Below are positions 51,718 to 60,045 of a DNA stretch of 63,444 bases, piece after piece (positions within the stretch are counted from its first letter, which is position 1; each line of letters opens with the position of its first letter). The notes beneath the pieces were generated by a model, which was not told the DNA's origin, did no database searches, and was given only the letters and a program-made list of their open reading frames with translations. A program made the translations under genes and the position numbers. Source of the stretch: a virus; IMG/VR virus record IMGVR_UViG_3300044846_000637, positions 1 through 63,444 of that record. One strand, written 5' to 3'.

Positions 51718-52670
51718 TTCCTCATTTCTTCAGCAACCTTACGAGCATAGAGTTCCAATGGAACACCAAGCCGCTTGGCGAGATTTACCTGTGTCTGCGT
51801 CAGCACGATTTTTTTGGTCGCTGTGCTGCGGGTAGCAGGTGCTACGTTTGATTTTGCAGGGCGTGAAGTTGGCGCATCCACGGTCTTCTCAGATTCAAAC
51901 GACTCCGGGAAAACTTGACGAATACGGCTGTTAAGCCGCTCGTAGTACTCATCTGATTTTGGATTGATGCCTGAGTTAATCAGCTTTGTATGCAGCCCGA
52001 GGGCGAAGCTGGTCATCTCTTCATCTTTCCCAAACCACTGATTCTTTTGCTGCCAATCTTGGGCCTTGTAATCGGGCTCAGGAGTAGAAACAAATTCGTT
52101 CTTTGGTTCTGATTGCGTTTGTACATCAGTTTTTTCCCGTTGTAAAGCGGGTGCTTTGATATTATTAACGCGTTCAGCACGCATTGTGGCCGTAGTAAGG
52201 CCAGCTTGGGCCTCTGCCATAGCCTCAGAATCGCCAGATTCGTACGCTTCTTTGTACTTAGACTTGGCTTTTTCAAGGTCGTTTGCCGCAAGCTTTTTGT
52301 AGCTATCAAGAACAGCGGCTTGGTTTTGCCCCAAGGAGCCTTTGAGCTGTTTGTTCTCTTCCACAATTGTCTGAGCAATTCGTAGAGCTTCCTCGCGCTC
52401 ACGGAACGCCGCCTCTTTGGCTCGGCGCTCTTCGTGATAGCCCTTGGTAAAGTGCTTGATGCGCTGCTGAACGCTGGCGTCGTACTTCGATAATTCCTCG
52501 TCGGTAAGCTCCTTTGGAGGTTCCACCATGGGCTTGCGGCCCCGGTCCTCTACAGGAGTGTCATCGACAATCTCTATCTCGTCGTTGCCCCCGACCTCTG
52601 CGCTTGCTTTGTCTTCGGCTTCCGTCTTCTCATCAGGAAACTCAAACTCTGTTTTTTCAATTTCAGCCAT
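51714..52670 (-). CDS. Scaffolding protein
   Basis: 318 aa, acidic N-terminus (EKTEFEFPDEKTEAEDKASA), long helical middle (HEERRAKEAAFREREEALRI) and a basic C-terminus (STATKKIVLTQTQVNLAKRL) expected to bind the capsid protein. Position shortly before the major capsid gene supports scaffold. No protease gene is seen, so it may be released intact as in P22. Confidence 0.82.
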   Translation of the reverse strand: MAEIEKTEFEFPDEKTEAEDKASAEVGGNDEIEIVDDTPVEDRGRKPMVEPPKELTDEELSKYDASVQQRIKHFTKGYHEERRAKEAAFREREEALRIAQTIVEENKQLKGSLGQNQAAVLDSYKKLAANDLEKAKSKYKEAYESGDSEAMAEAQAGLTTATMRAERVNNIKAPALQREKTDVQTQSEPKNEFVSTPEPDYKAQDWQQKNQWFGKDEEMTSFALGLHTKLINSGINPKSDEYYERLNSRIRQVFPESFESEKTVDAPTSRPAKSNVAPATRSTATKKIVLTQTQVNLAKRLGVPLELYARKVAEEMRK

Positions 52671-52673
52671 AAC

Positions 52674-52922
52674 TTACTCCTTTGCCGCAGATTTCAGCGC
52701 CGCAATTTCACGCTTTAACACGCCTTGCGTTGCCAATAGATCGTCAATTATTTTCAAATGGTCCTTGTGTCGCGCTTCCATAATGCTGACAAGTTTTTGA
52801 AAATCGGTGGCCCAAAAGCTCATCTTTCCGGTCAAAAGATTGGCGTTGTACCAAACGTGGTCAGCAGTAATGCCTTCCACGGTAATGCTTTCTTTTATTT
52901 CAAATTGTTCTGCCGGGTTCAT
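52674..52922 (-). CDS. Small coiled-coil protein, 82 aa
   Basis: C-terminal half is a coiled coil (KIIDDLLATQGVLKREIAAL); N-terminal half beta-like (ITVEGITADHVWYNANLLTG). Coupled by ATGA to the GroES-like gene. Likely a minor assembly factor; no family. Confidence 0.7.
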   Translation of the reverse strand: MNPAEQFEIKESITVEGITADHVWYNANLLTGKMSFWATDFQKLVSIMEARHKDHLKIIDDLLATQGVLKREIAALKSAAKE

Positions 52923-53326
52923 ACTCTCTGAATCCCTCTTGGGTCTTCAACCACAGCCTCGACAGAATCGTCGTTGATGATTCGCCACTCAGTGCCGTGA
53001 ATCTTCATACGTGTCCCACTATTGGGTCGCACGATCACAAAGTCACCAACTTCGCAGCTTGGTCCGCTTGGAAAGCGTTTCTCATCCTTAAATGCATCAG
53101 GTCCAATCTTTGCCACGAACAATACGGGCGACAGCAGCTCTTCAAACTGCATTGTCTGGTTGGCTTTTAACAAGCCGCCCTCGTATTCCTCTTTGGCTTC
53201 TGGAAGCATGCACAGAAGGTGGTAGGTTTTTGGGTTGGGAATCTGTTTGGCCTTGTCTTCAACTGGTTTGTTGAGTAGGCCAGACAGGTCAACCGCCTGA
53301 ACATTAAAGTCATTCATCGTCATCAT
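52919..53326 (-). CDS. GroES-like (Cpn10) protein
   Basis: 135 aa with the order of Cpn10 strands: PKTYHLLCMLPEAKEEYEGG (mobile-loop region), SPVLFVAKIGPDAFKDEKRF, CEVGDFVIVRPNSGTRMKIH and WRIINDDSVEAVVEDP. Phage co-chaperonins cap host GroEL and can fold large capsid proteins. It sits between portal and scaffold, which fits head assembly. The first of three near ATG starts (53326) is used. Confidence 0.75.
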   Translation of the reverse strand: MMTMNDFNVQAVDLSGLLNKPVEDKAKQIPNPKTYHLLCMLPEAKEEYEGGLLKANQTMQFEELLSPVLFVAKIGPDAFKDEKRFPSGPSCEVGDFVIVRPNSGTRMKIHGTEWRIINDDSVEAVVEDPRGIQRV

Positions 53327-53507
53327 CTTTCATTTTGCGCAGAAGGTCGTTTATTTCGCGCTGTGCGGTCAACAGACCTCGGATAACGCCGCACAGGTTT
53401 TGGTATTCGGCGTAGTCTTTAGCCACGCCGTCCGCCAAATTCTCAATGATGAGTTTCTTTTCGCTCTCAATTTTTTTGAAAGCCAGTTCAAGTGTTGAGT
53501 CGCTCAT
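53310..53507 (-). CDS. Small helical protein, 65 aa
   Basis: Helical throughout (LAFKKIESEKKLIIENLADG), ending in DDDDE; a short protein often found next to portal genes. Overlaps both neighbours. Function unknown. Confidence 0.72.
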   Translation of the reverse strand: MSDSTLELAFKKIESEKKLIIENLADGVAKDYAEYQNLCGVIRGLLTAQREINDLLRKMKDDDDE

Positions 53508-56038
53508 TCAGACCCCTTGTTGGTTGGTTTTTGACCTTGCATCATTCTTTGCGCATGCACTTGACCGCCTTGGGCCATCTTTTGCGTAAACTGCTGTTGC
53601 TGCTGCATCATGGCCTGCTGCTGCTGAGCCTGAGCTTGTTGTAGCTCTGCCTGCTTTGCTGCGATCTCCAAACCGTGCAGCTCTTGGGCTTGCGCAATCT
53701 CCATCTGCAAGCGCTGCGAGGCCATTTCTGGGTCTTCGCCAACTCTGGCTGCTGACTCGCGGGCCTTGAGAGAGAGCTCTTCTGCCTTGATCTGCAAATC
53801 ACCCTTGACCTTGAGTTGCTTGGTGTCTGAGTCCTGCTTCTTGATCTGGAGCTCGGCCTGCTGCATCTGCATGATCGGGTCTTGCATCTGTTGCTGAGCC
53901 TGAGCTTGCTGGGCCTGCTGCGTATTCTTCTGCATGAGCTGAGCGGACGCTTGCGCCACCAACTGCGAGAGCTGGATTTCAACTTCTTCTGGCAGCGGCT
54001 CGTCTGGAGCTGGCAGTGGAACACCCATTTGCTCTTCAATTTTCCTACGGTACAAGAAGGCCAAGTGCTCTGCGATGTGAGCTTGAGCTGCTGCCATCAT
54101 CTGCTGGGCCATAGGGTTCTGGCCCACTTGCTGAGCAATCATCGGGTCTTGCAAGAATGAGGTGTGAGCGGCAATGTGCGCCTCTTGGTCTTGGTAGATG
54201 AACGCCTTGACCGGTGTCCCCTTAAGCAAGGACATGTTCTCGCTGATGGGGTCGCGGGGTTTCTGGTCTTCAGTCACCGGCACGAGCTTGTCGGCGTTAC
54301 GAATACCCAGCACTTCGATCATCTGGCGGTGCAACTGAGGCAAGTCGTAAATCTGCGGAGCGCTTTGAGCCAACTGAATCACAGCTTGATACTGCATGAT
54401 TCGCTGCGCCATGGTCGAGCTGTTTGGGTCGCTGACTGGAATCACCTCCACCAGATCGTAATCAGCCTGCTTGGCCCGCTTGTCGCCGTACTGTGGGTCG
54501 TACTCGTACTCAGCCGGAGCGTAGTCGCGGATGATCGACTTCAAGAGTTTGAACTCTTGTTTCATTGAGTAGTGAACGCGAGCCTGAACCGCGCTCATGG
54601 TTTTGAGCTGACGCTCGAGCAAGGCCAGTGTTGTACCTACGGGGGCGTTGGCCCCCATGTCGCTGATCTTCATATCAGCAATAGAGCCGAGGCGACGGCC
54701 TTCTTCCGTGATGCGTTCGAGCAACGCAGCCAGAACTTGTGACGGCTCCTTGTACGGCAGCGCCATGATGTTGTCACGCACTGAACCGCTTGGCACGTCC
54801 ACGTCACGGAACTCGCCGGGGGCAATTGGAGTGTCATCTCCCTTGATCCGCAAGCCACGAGTCTTCAAACCACCGGGCAAGTTAGACAGCGTTCCAGCGT
54901 CAATCAACTGGCGAATCAGCGACGTTCCAGCACGCGCGTAGCCACCGATCAGGTGGATGTAGCCAAAGCCATAAGCACCAAAGCCGGGCACGTAGTCGTA
55001 TTGAACAAAGTGATCGCGCTTGAGTTTCAGCTCGTCGTCTTCTTTGTAGTTGCGGTAGATCGACAGAACTTTGTTTGTGCCCTTGTCAATCGTGATGATG
55101 TACGGCAGCGCGATGCCGTCTTTGTCCTCGAAGCCCGGCAGGTCGTAGTCAATCTGAATCTCGCAGAACTGGTAGCGGTCATCGTCATTAAGGGAATACC
55201 CTTGCTCTTCGGCCTTTTTCTTCTCCACATCGGTGTGGGTCTGGACCGGCTCACCCAGCTCAATGTCGCGATAAAAACCTGCGACCTGAAGCTTCTTCAC
55301 ATCGTTCTCTGTCTTGCGCATCACATGCGTAACTCGTTCTGCGGTACGAGCGCCAGACGAACCATAGGGGATGATCACATCTTCAGCCGGAATAAACACC
55401 GACGTCTGGCGTCCCAAACTGGGGTCGTAGTAGACCTTCTTGAACGCTGAGCCAATCAGGCCCAAGTTGAACAGCATCCTCTCATGCTCTGGGCGGTACT
55501 CCGGCATTTCTTCTGTAAGCCGGTAGTTCATGTCTGCCTTGACGCGCTCGGCGGCCTCTTCTTTGAGTCGGTCAACTGCGCCAATGATCTGCGTCTTGAC
55601 CGGACCCTGTGCAGGGAACGTCTCGATGATGGTCTCGGACTGGAACCGCACAGCAGCTTCTGTCAGGATCGTAGAGAAAACGCCACAAGCCCCATTCCAC
55701 GGCTCAGTGCGCTCTTCATACTTCATGCCGAGAACTTCAAGGCCCCTTACGTACATCTCAGTCCAGTCTTTACGGCCCGAAATATCAGTTTCAATCATGC
55801 CCATAATGTCTGAGCCAATCTTCTCCAGCTCCCCGTCGTCCATGTGCTCGGCCAAGTTGTCGTCAAACTCAACGTCACCCATGTCGTCTTCTGGCATAAG
55901 GTCAATCTCAAGGCCATCGATGCCGATCTTCACGCCTTCGGGGTCCTCGATCTCAATCTCAATTACGCCCGGCTCCTCTGTTTCATTTAGCCCCGTGGGG
56001 GCTGCGTACAGGGATTTTTCCATCATGCTCGTTGCCAT
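53504..56038 (-). CDS. Portal protein
   Basis: 844 aa, P22/SU10-like. Conserved blocks include GMKYEERTEPWNGACGVFST, RMLFNLGLIGSAFKKVYYDP, VFIPAEDVIIPYG and AGTSLIRQLIDAGTLSNLPG. The last 200 residues are Gln/Ala/Met-rich coiled helix (QQAQAQQQMQDPIMQMQQAE), as in long barrel-bearing portals. It forms the dodecameric ring through which DNA is packed and ejected. Confidence 0.93.
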   Translation of the reverse strand: MATSMMEKSLYAAPTGLNETEEPGVIEIEIEDPEGVKIGIDGLEIDLMPEDDMGDVEFDDNLAEHMDDGELEKIGSDIMGMIETDISGRKDWTEMYVRGLEVLGMKYEERTEPWNGACGVFSTILTEAAVRFQSETIIETFPAQGPVKTQIIGAVDRLKEEAAERVKADMNYRLTEEMPEYRPEHERMLFNLGLIGSAFKKVYYDPSLGRQTSVFIPAEDVIIPYGSSGARTAERVTHVMRKTENDVKKLQVAGFYRDIELGEPVQTHTDVEKKKAEEQGYSLNDDDRYQFCEIQIDYDLPGFEDKDGIALPYIITIDKGTNKVLSIYRNYKEDDELKLKRDHFVQYDYVPGFGAYGFGYIHLIGGYARAGTSLIRQLIDAGTLSNLPGGLKTRGLRIKGDDTPIAPGEFRDVDVPSGSVRDNIMALPYKEPSQVLAALLERITEEGRRLGSIADMKISDMGANAPVGTTLALLERQLKTMSAVQARVHYSMKQEFKLLKSIIRDYAPAEYEYDPQYGDKRAKQADYDLVEVIPVSDPNSSTMAQRIMQYQAVIQLAQSAPQIYDLPQLHRQMIEVLGIRNADKLVPVTEDQKPRDPISENMSLLKGTPVKAFIYQDQEAHIAAHTSFLQDPMIAQQVGQNPMAQQMMAAAQAHIAEHLAFLYRRKIEEQMGVPLPAPDEPLPEEVEIQLSQLVAQASAQLMQKNTQQAQQAQAQQQMQDPIMQMQQAELQIKKQDSDTKQLKVKGDLQIKAEELSLKARESAARVGEDPEMASQRLQMEIAQAQELHGLEIAAKQAELQQAQAQQQQAMMQQQQQFTQKMAQGGQVHAQRMMQGQKPTNKGSE

Positions 56039-56047
56039 ATTTAATCC

Positions 56048-57556
56048 TTAGTAGAAAGCGGCTCTTCTATGTGATTTGAAGAGCGGAATTGGTTCCGGCT
56101 CATCGCTCGGCAACCTCAAAAACCCGCCTTGCCTAAAACGCAAAAGCGCTTGTGTCGTAGAGTCAACGAGGTCGTCGTTAGTGCCGCTGGGGAAGTCATT
56201 GCATTCCTCAATAACTTCTCTAGCCCACCTGCGATCCGGTGCCCACACTATGCCAGATGCCAAAAGGTCAGACACTGCGTTCACACGCGATATTTTGTCC
56301 TGTCCTTTGCCCGGAGTAAACTCCCCTACCGGGACGCCCATCCGCCGAAGCTCCTGATACAGCGCAGAACCGTTGGATTTCTTTTCTACGATGAACGCAT
56401 CTGGCTCCCACTCCTTGTACTCTTCCAGTACAAGCTTCTTCAGGTCAGGAAACTCTAGCCGTCTCTTGATTGCGTTCAACAATATGATGTTGAAGTTGCT
56501 TGTTTCTTCGTTAAAGAACACGCCCCAAGTCGTCAGGGCGTTGTAGTCAGCACGGTTGTTGGATTCTTGTGCGGCGTCCAACGACATGATCGTAAACTCG
56601 CAGTCCGGCGGGTCATCTTTATCCCACACCTGCCACCACTCCCTTTTAAGCAGCGCACCCTCTTCCGATACGGGATTCTGCATGTACTGGGCCTGCCAGT
56701 ACCGTGGGTCCATACCTGCTTTTTTAGACAGTAGTTCTTCCAACGACCAAAAGTCCGACCAAAGCGGTTTATCGTTCAAAATGGCGGGGAATTCCACTAC
56801 TTCCCACGGCTCAACGCCCTCTTCCTTCTGCATCTGGTTGATTACCATGCCCGTCAGGTCTAATTTGGACCAACGAGTCATAACCATAATAATCGCGCCA
56901 CCCGGCATAAGACGCTGCAAAGGACCAGACTGGAACCACTCCCAAGCAGGAAGAAATACATCGGGCCTTCCGGTTTTGGCATCCTGCTCAGAGTGAGGAT
57001 CGTCAATAATAAATAGGTCAGCACCCCGGCCTGCAAGAGCGCCTCCGACACCAATTGCAAAGTATTCGCCATCGAAGTTTGTACCCCATCTTGATGCAGA
57101 TTTAGAGTCAGACTGAAGCTCAATCTGGGGAAAAATGTCTCTGTAGGACTCACTACCGACCAGATTTCGCACTCTACGACCGAAGTTCACTGCCAAATCA
57201 GCAGTGTGGGAGGCCATGATGACCTTTTTATGAGGGTATTTACCTAGAAACCACGCAGGAGCGAGGTAACTGATCATCTCCGACTTGCCATGTCGGGGTG
57301 CAATGTTCACTACGACCCGTTTTTTCTTGCCAGCAGCGATCTCTTCAAAGATTTTGGCAAGCCTGCGGTGGTGCGGACCCACTTTATAGCCCGGATATAC
57401 GTGGTCAATGAACGTCAGGAAGTTGTCTTTGCCCAATTCTTGGGCTTTTTGGGCATACCAAGTCTTGATAAGCTCCAAAGTACGGCGTTTTTGATTCTCC
57501 CCCATCTGGGGAAGCGCCTGTTCAAGCTCCTGAATGTGTTCAATCGTCAATTTCAT
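56048..57556 (-). CDS. terL: Terminase large subunit
   Basis: 502 aa from ATG 57556 (an alternative ATG is at 57589, inside terS). Walker A is APRHGKS (86-92), Walker B FIIDD (Asp at 185-186), coupling motif VMTRWS. The nuclease domain shows SLDAAQES, DAFIVEKKSNGSAL and GTNDDLVDSTTQALL with the expected acidic residues. It powers DNA packaging and cuts the concatemer. Overlaps terS by 17 nt. Confidence 0.95.
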   Translation of the reverse strand: MKLTIEHIQELEQALPQMGENQKRRTLELIKTWYAQKAQELGKDNFLTFIDHVYPGYKVGPHHRRLAKIFEEIAAGKKKRVVVNIAPRHGKSEMISYLAPAWFLGKYPHKKVIMASHTADLAVNFGRRVRNLVGSESYRDIFPQIELQSDSKSASRWGTNFDGEYFAIGVGGALAGRGADLFIIDDPHSEQDAKTGRPDVFLPAWEWFQSGPLQRLMPGGAIIMVMTRWSKLDLTGMVINQMQKEEGVEPWEVVEFPAILNDKPLWSDFWSLEELLSKKAGMDPRYWQAQYMQNPVSEEGALLKREWWQVWDKDDPPDCEFTIMSLDAAQESNNRADYNALTTWGVFFNEETSNFNIILLNAIKRRLEFPDLKKLVLEEYKEWEPDAFIVEKKSNGSALYQELRRMGVPVGEFTPGKGQDKISRVNAVSDLLASGIVWAPDRRWAREVIEECNDFPSGTNDDLVDSTTQALLRFRQGGFLRLPSDEPEPIPLFKSHRRAAFY

Positions 57557-58130
57557 CGGGTAGCTTCTCGATTTCTTTGACTTGCACATCCATCACGGGC
57601 TGATGGGACAGATTTGTGATGCGTTTTAACTTGCTTAGCGTATCTGCCAGCTCGTTTTCCACCTCTTCAATGGACTGCATCTTTACAGTCACTTCGGTGC
57701 GCTTCTTAAAAGCATCAACGCCGTCAACATCACCTAGAGCCTTGATCGCCTGCATCCTAACTTTGCCGTCAGGGTGCTCTGATTCTTGCAGTAGCTTATT
57801 TACAACATACAGCTTCAGGTCAGCAAGGTCACGCACAACCATACCGCTGTACATAGCCACCATACCACCAAGATAGGCAAGAGTCTCATTTGGGTATTGA
57901 GTTAGATCGGGTGGGGTTTTGTTTGCCACGACCTGCTCCATGAGTTCATGCGCTTGGGCACGATTCTCTTCGGTGGGGTCTAAGGGTTTACCCGTAAGGT
58001 CTGAGATCAACTTGACGGTACGAGCCCGCATTTCGATCTCTTCTTTGGGGGAAAGTTCAGGCATAGCCTCGGCCAGATTGGCAGGCAGCGGAACATCCCA
58101 GTCAATGTCAGGCATCAGTGGTTCAGTCAT
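57540..58130 (-). CDS. terS: Putative terminase small subunit
   Basis: 196 aa, first gene of the late operon, directly before terL. Helical core (ENRAQAHELMEQVVANKTPP, VRDLADLKLYVVNKLLQESE) and an acidic C-terminus; no classical HTH was seen, so the call rests on position. It should recognise the packaging site, which may be the neighbouring 58131-58511 region. Confidence 0.75.
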   Translation of the reverse strand: MTEPLMPDIDWDVPLPANLAEAMPELSPKEEIEMRARTVKLISDLTGKPLDPTEENRAQAHELMEQVVANKTPPDLTQYPNETLAYLGGMVAMYSGMVVRDLADLKLYVVNKLLQESEHPDGKVRMQAIKALGDVDGVDAFKKRTEVTVKMQSIEEVENELADTLSKLKRITNLSHQPVMDVQVKEIEKLPDEIDD

Positions 58131-58235
58131 GGAGGGAATAGCACTCCTGTTTGTTTAGTGTTGGCGACCGGGTTCTCCCAATCCTACGCTGCACCACAAA
58201 TATGATTGTCGCAATCACGCTTGACCAACGGGTGG

Positions 58236-58263
58236 AATATAACACACGGTGTGGATTTGTAAA
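58236..58263 (-). promoter_or_regulatory. Late promoter on the minus strand
   Basis: Read on the minus strand: TTTACA (58258-58263), 16-bp spacer, TATATT (58236-58241). The start would be near 58230, about 100 nt before terS. The spacer begins AAT as in the plus-strand promoters at 11742 and 58438. It is the only good promoter seen in front of the late operon. Confidence 0.6.
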
Positions 58264-58282
58264 GGAGGTAAGGAATCCTACC

Positions 58283-58420
58283 GGGGGGTGTTCCTATATT
58301 AGGGGGGTGGGGGTCGGTTGTCTGGGAAATTTGAAAAAACGTGGGCTATTTGTGCAAGTCTTAGTGTATAGGGAGCGGGGGAGTCCCAACGCGGATTTGG
58401 GGGGTCGGGGTGCGGTGGGG
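58283..58420 (+). other. G-rich tracts next to terS (possible G-quadruplex or packaging site)
   Basis: Runs of 4-6 G occur at 58283-58288, 58302-58307, 58309-58313, 58399-58404, 58407-58410 and 58417-58420. No gene fits here. A pair of G tracts close together may form quadruplexes when transcribed or single-stranded. The place beside terS also fits a pac site; both ideas are inference. A 13-bp palindrome GGGGTC-T-GACCCC (58417-58429) ends the tract. Confidence 0.5.
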
Positions 58421-58437
58421 TCTGACCCCGCCAAAAC

Positions 58438-58467
58438 TTTACAAATGCTTAGGGGTTGTGGCATAAC
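58438..58467 (+). promoter_or_regulatory. Promoter of cassette 1
   Basis: TTTACA (58438-58443), 18-bp spacer, CATAAC (58462-58467). The octamer ACTTTACA (58436-58443) is shared with the other cassette promoters. It directly follows the palindrome at 58417-58429. Confidence 0.55.
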
Positions 58468-58511
58468 AGAACCATGCAGAGCAATAGTGCAATGCATAAC
58501 TGGAGAAACAA

Positions 58512-58700
58512 ATGAAAGCAATCAAGACAGCTTGGCTGTGGCTTACACAGTACATGGTTTGCGTCAAGTGGGACGGCATCGAGACAATCCACTGGGCCAA
58601 GACCGAAACGGAAGCGCGAGAGTGGATGGCCTGCTACGGCGTAGCAGACACATGTGTCTACGGCAAGCGCGGCAAGTTGCTGGGCGGTCGCTCAGCTTAA
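58512..58700 (+). CDS. Hypothetical protein, 62 aa
   Basis: First gene of the plus-strand block, start after ACTGGAGAAACAA. Trp/Ala-rich (KTAWLWLTQYMVCVKWDG) with possible fold YVxVKWDG-xxExxxWA. No family named. A GGGGGC-TTCG-GCCCCC hairpin follows. Confidence 0.7.
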   Translation: MKAIKTAWLWLTQYMVCVKWDGIETIHWAKTETEAREWMACYGVADTCVYGKRGKLLGGRSA

Positions 58701-58705
58701 CCAAC

Positions 58706-58721
58706 GGGGGCTTCGGCCCCC
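58706..58721 (+). terminator. UUCG hairpin after the 62-aa gene
   Basis: GGGGGC, loop TTCG, GCCCCC: a very stable stem but without a T run (followed by ACTTCAATGG). It lies between two genes, so it may stabilise the first message or weakly stop transcription. Confidence 0.55.
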
Positions 58722-58739
58722 ACTTCAATGGAGAATGAA

Positions 58740-59030
58740 ATGCAACAGTTAGAGTTGTTTCCCCTCAACCTGCTTGAACAAGCAGCCCGTCAATCAAGAG
58801 CCGCGTCTCTGCAAGAGATGTTGTGCAAAGTGAACGACGCCCATGCTGAGTATGTCAGCCGATTCGACGGTATGTATGCTGACCATGTAATCTTCACAGA
58901 CGGCGACACACCAACCTTCACGATCATCCCTGAGTTCTGGCCTGACTTGGCTAGTGACTACATGAATGACGCGCATCCTACGGTTTATTACCAAGTCTGT
59001 GAAGGCATCGACGATAGCTTTGCTAACTAA
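58740..59030 (+). CDS. Hypothetical acidic protein, 96 aa
   Basis: ATG 58740 chosen because GGAGA stands 6-9 nt before it; ATG 58728 has no such site. Acidic (GMYADHVIFTDGDTPTFTII), ending DDSFAN. No known family. A strong terminator follows at once. Confidence 0.72.
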   Translation: MQQLELFPLNLLEQAARQSRAASLQEMLCKVNDAHAEYVSRFDGMYADHVIFTDGDTPTFTIIPEFWPDLASDYMNDAHPTVYYQVCEGIDDSFAN

Positions 59031-59031
59031 G

Positions 59032-59057
59032 AAAGGGGCCAATCGGCCCCTTTCTTT
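59032..59057 (+). terminator. Rho-independent terminator of cassette 1
   Basis: AAAGGGGCC (59032-59040), loop AATC, GGCCCCTTT (59045-59053), then CTTTT. Perfect 9-bp stem right after the stop codon. Confidence 0.85.
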
Positions 59058-59064
59058 TACGCCT

Positions 59065-59097
59065 TTGATACCAGTTATTTGTCGCCGCGTGCGTGGA
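59065..59097 (+). repeat. Inter-cassette repeat, copy 1
   Basis: Begins TTGATACCAGTTAT (59065-59078), a 14-mer found identically at 59890 and 60674, then TGTCGCCGCGTGCGTGG. Lies between terminator and promoter of the next cassette. Confidence 0.8.
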
Positions 59098-59143
59098 AGC
59101 GCGAGTGGCTGGCGCGTAACTTAGCTTTGCAGTCCCCGCTGAA

Positions 59144-59175
59144 ACTTTACATTATGGTCTAGGGTCAGCTATAAC
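59144..59175 (+). promoter_or_regulatory. Promoter of cassette 2
   Basis: ACTTTACA (59144-59151) gives -35 TTTACA; 18-bp spacer; TATAAC (59170-59175). The upstream TGAAAC half-arm of the hairpin family overlaps it (CCCCGCTGAAAC). About 60 nt of leader precede the ATG at 59237. Confidence 0.6.
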
Positions 59176-59236
59176 TTAATCACTGGGCGGCAATTCTGTT
59201 GTTCAGTTTTTTGTAACTTAACTTGGAGTCTTTCAA

Positions 59237-59842
59237 ATGAAAGCAACAAAGTCTCAGGGTCCATCGACCCTTTCGGTGTCTAGTCTCAAAGACGCTGGCT
59301 ATCAGTCAGCTATCAGCGGTGAACGTATGGACACTGTTGCACGCTTCGTGTTCGCTGAATGCCCCGGCTTCACTTCTGATGTGCCAAAAGAAGTGCTGGC
59401 TAGTCTGTCTGAAGGTTGGGCACTTCGCTGGCAAGAAATCAACCCTGCAAAGAAGTACACGACAGATTATGTGCCTTCTGACACTGGCAACATCGAAGTC
59501 AGTCTGGCTTTCTGTCTGTCCTATAGTCAGCAAGCCTTCGGTCAAATGAAGAATGAAGACCCGGTGAAACACTCGCTGATCAAAGGTGTTCGAGATGCCT
59601 TCAGCAAGTATCGTTCAAACCGTTTGTCTGATCTGAAGACAGCCGTTCGTAGGATTGAACGTGAGGGCGAATCGAAAACAAAGAATCCTACAAAGGGTTT
59701 CTCTGACTTCATCACCGACACTTTCACTAACATGAAAGCCAGATGTAAGACAGCCAGCGCACGCGGGGATGCTGAAGCCAGCGAAGTAAATCTGGCTGTT
59801 GCAATCGACGCCTTCAAGCGTGCTTATCACCGCGCTGATTAA
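59237..59842 (+). CDS. Unknown-family protein, paralogue A, 201 aa
   Basis: Closely related to the 192-aa protein at 60046: both share SFKDAGYQ/SLKDAGYQ, VARFV, ALRWQE(I/L)NPA, VSLA(F/Y)C(L/M)SYSQQAFGQ, KGVRD(A/K)F and (S/T)RCKTA-ARGD. The conserved Cys-Ser-Tyr-Ser-Gln block and basic helices suggest a compact helical protein, maybe nucleic-acid binding; no known family is recognised. It has its own promoter and terminator and so works as an autonomous unit. ATG follows cttggagtctttcaa. Confidence 0.82.
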   Translation: MKATKSQGPSTLSVSSLKDAGYQSAISGERMDTVARFVFAECPGFTSDVPKEVLASLSEGWALRWQEINPAKKYTTDYVPSDTGNIEVSLAFCLSYSQQAFGQMKNEDPVKHSLIKGVRDAFSKYRSNRLSDLKTAVRRIEREGESKTKNPTKGFSDFITDTFTNMKARCKTASARGDAEASEVNLAVAIDAFKRAYHRAD

Positions 59843-59857
59843 TCAGCCGTACCAACT

Positions 59858-59884
59858 GAAGGGGCCTTGTGCCCCTTCTTTTTT
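59858..59884 (+). terminator. Rho-independent terminator of cassette 2
   Basis: GAAGGGGC (59858-59865), loop CTTGT, GCCCCTTC (59871-59878), then TTTTTT. Textbook form. Confidence 0.92.
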
Positions 59885-59889
59885 GGCCT

Positions 59890-59931
59890 TTGATACCAGT
59901 TATATGTCTCCGCGCGTGTATGCGTGCGTGG
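59890..59931 (+). repeat. Inter-cassette repeat, copy 2
   Basis: TTGATACCAGTTAT (59890-59903) followed by ATGTCTCCGCGCGTGTATGC, nearly the same as copy 3. Confidence 0.85.
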
Positions 59932-59968
59932 TCAAGCGCATCGATCACCGATTCAGCATCCCGTGAAA

Positions 59969-59999
59969 ACTTTACTTATGGGCTTGGGTGTGGCAAAAG
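59969..59999 (+). promoter_or_regulatory. Probable promoter of cassette 3
   Basis: ACTTTACT (59969-59976) stands at the same place in the inter-cassette module as ACTTTACA in cassette 2, preceded by CCCGTGAAA. A -10 box is poor (CAAAAG at 59994-59999), so activity is less sure and may need an activator. Confidence 0.4.
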
Positions 60000-60045
60000 A
60001 ACATTACCGGATGACGTTTTGATTGTCCGGATTTTGGAGTTTCTT

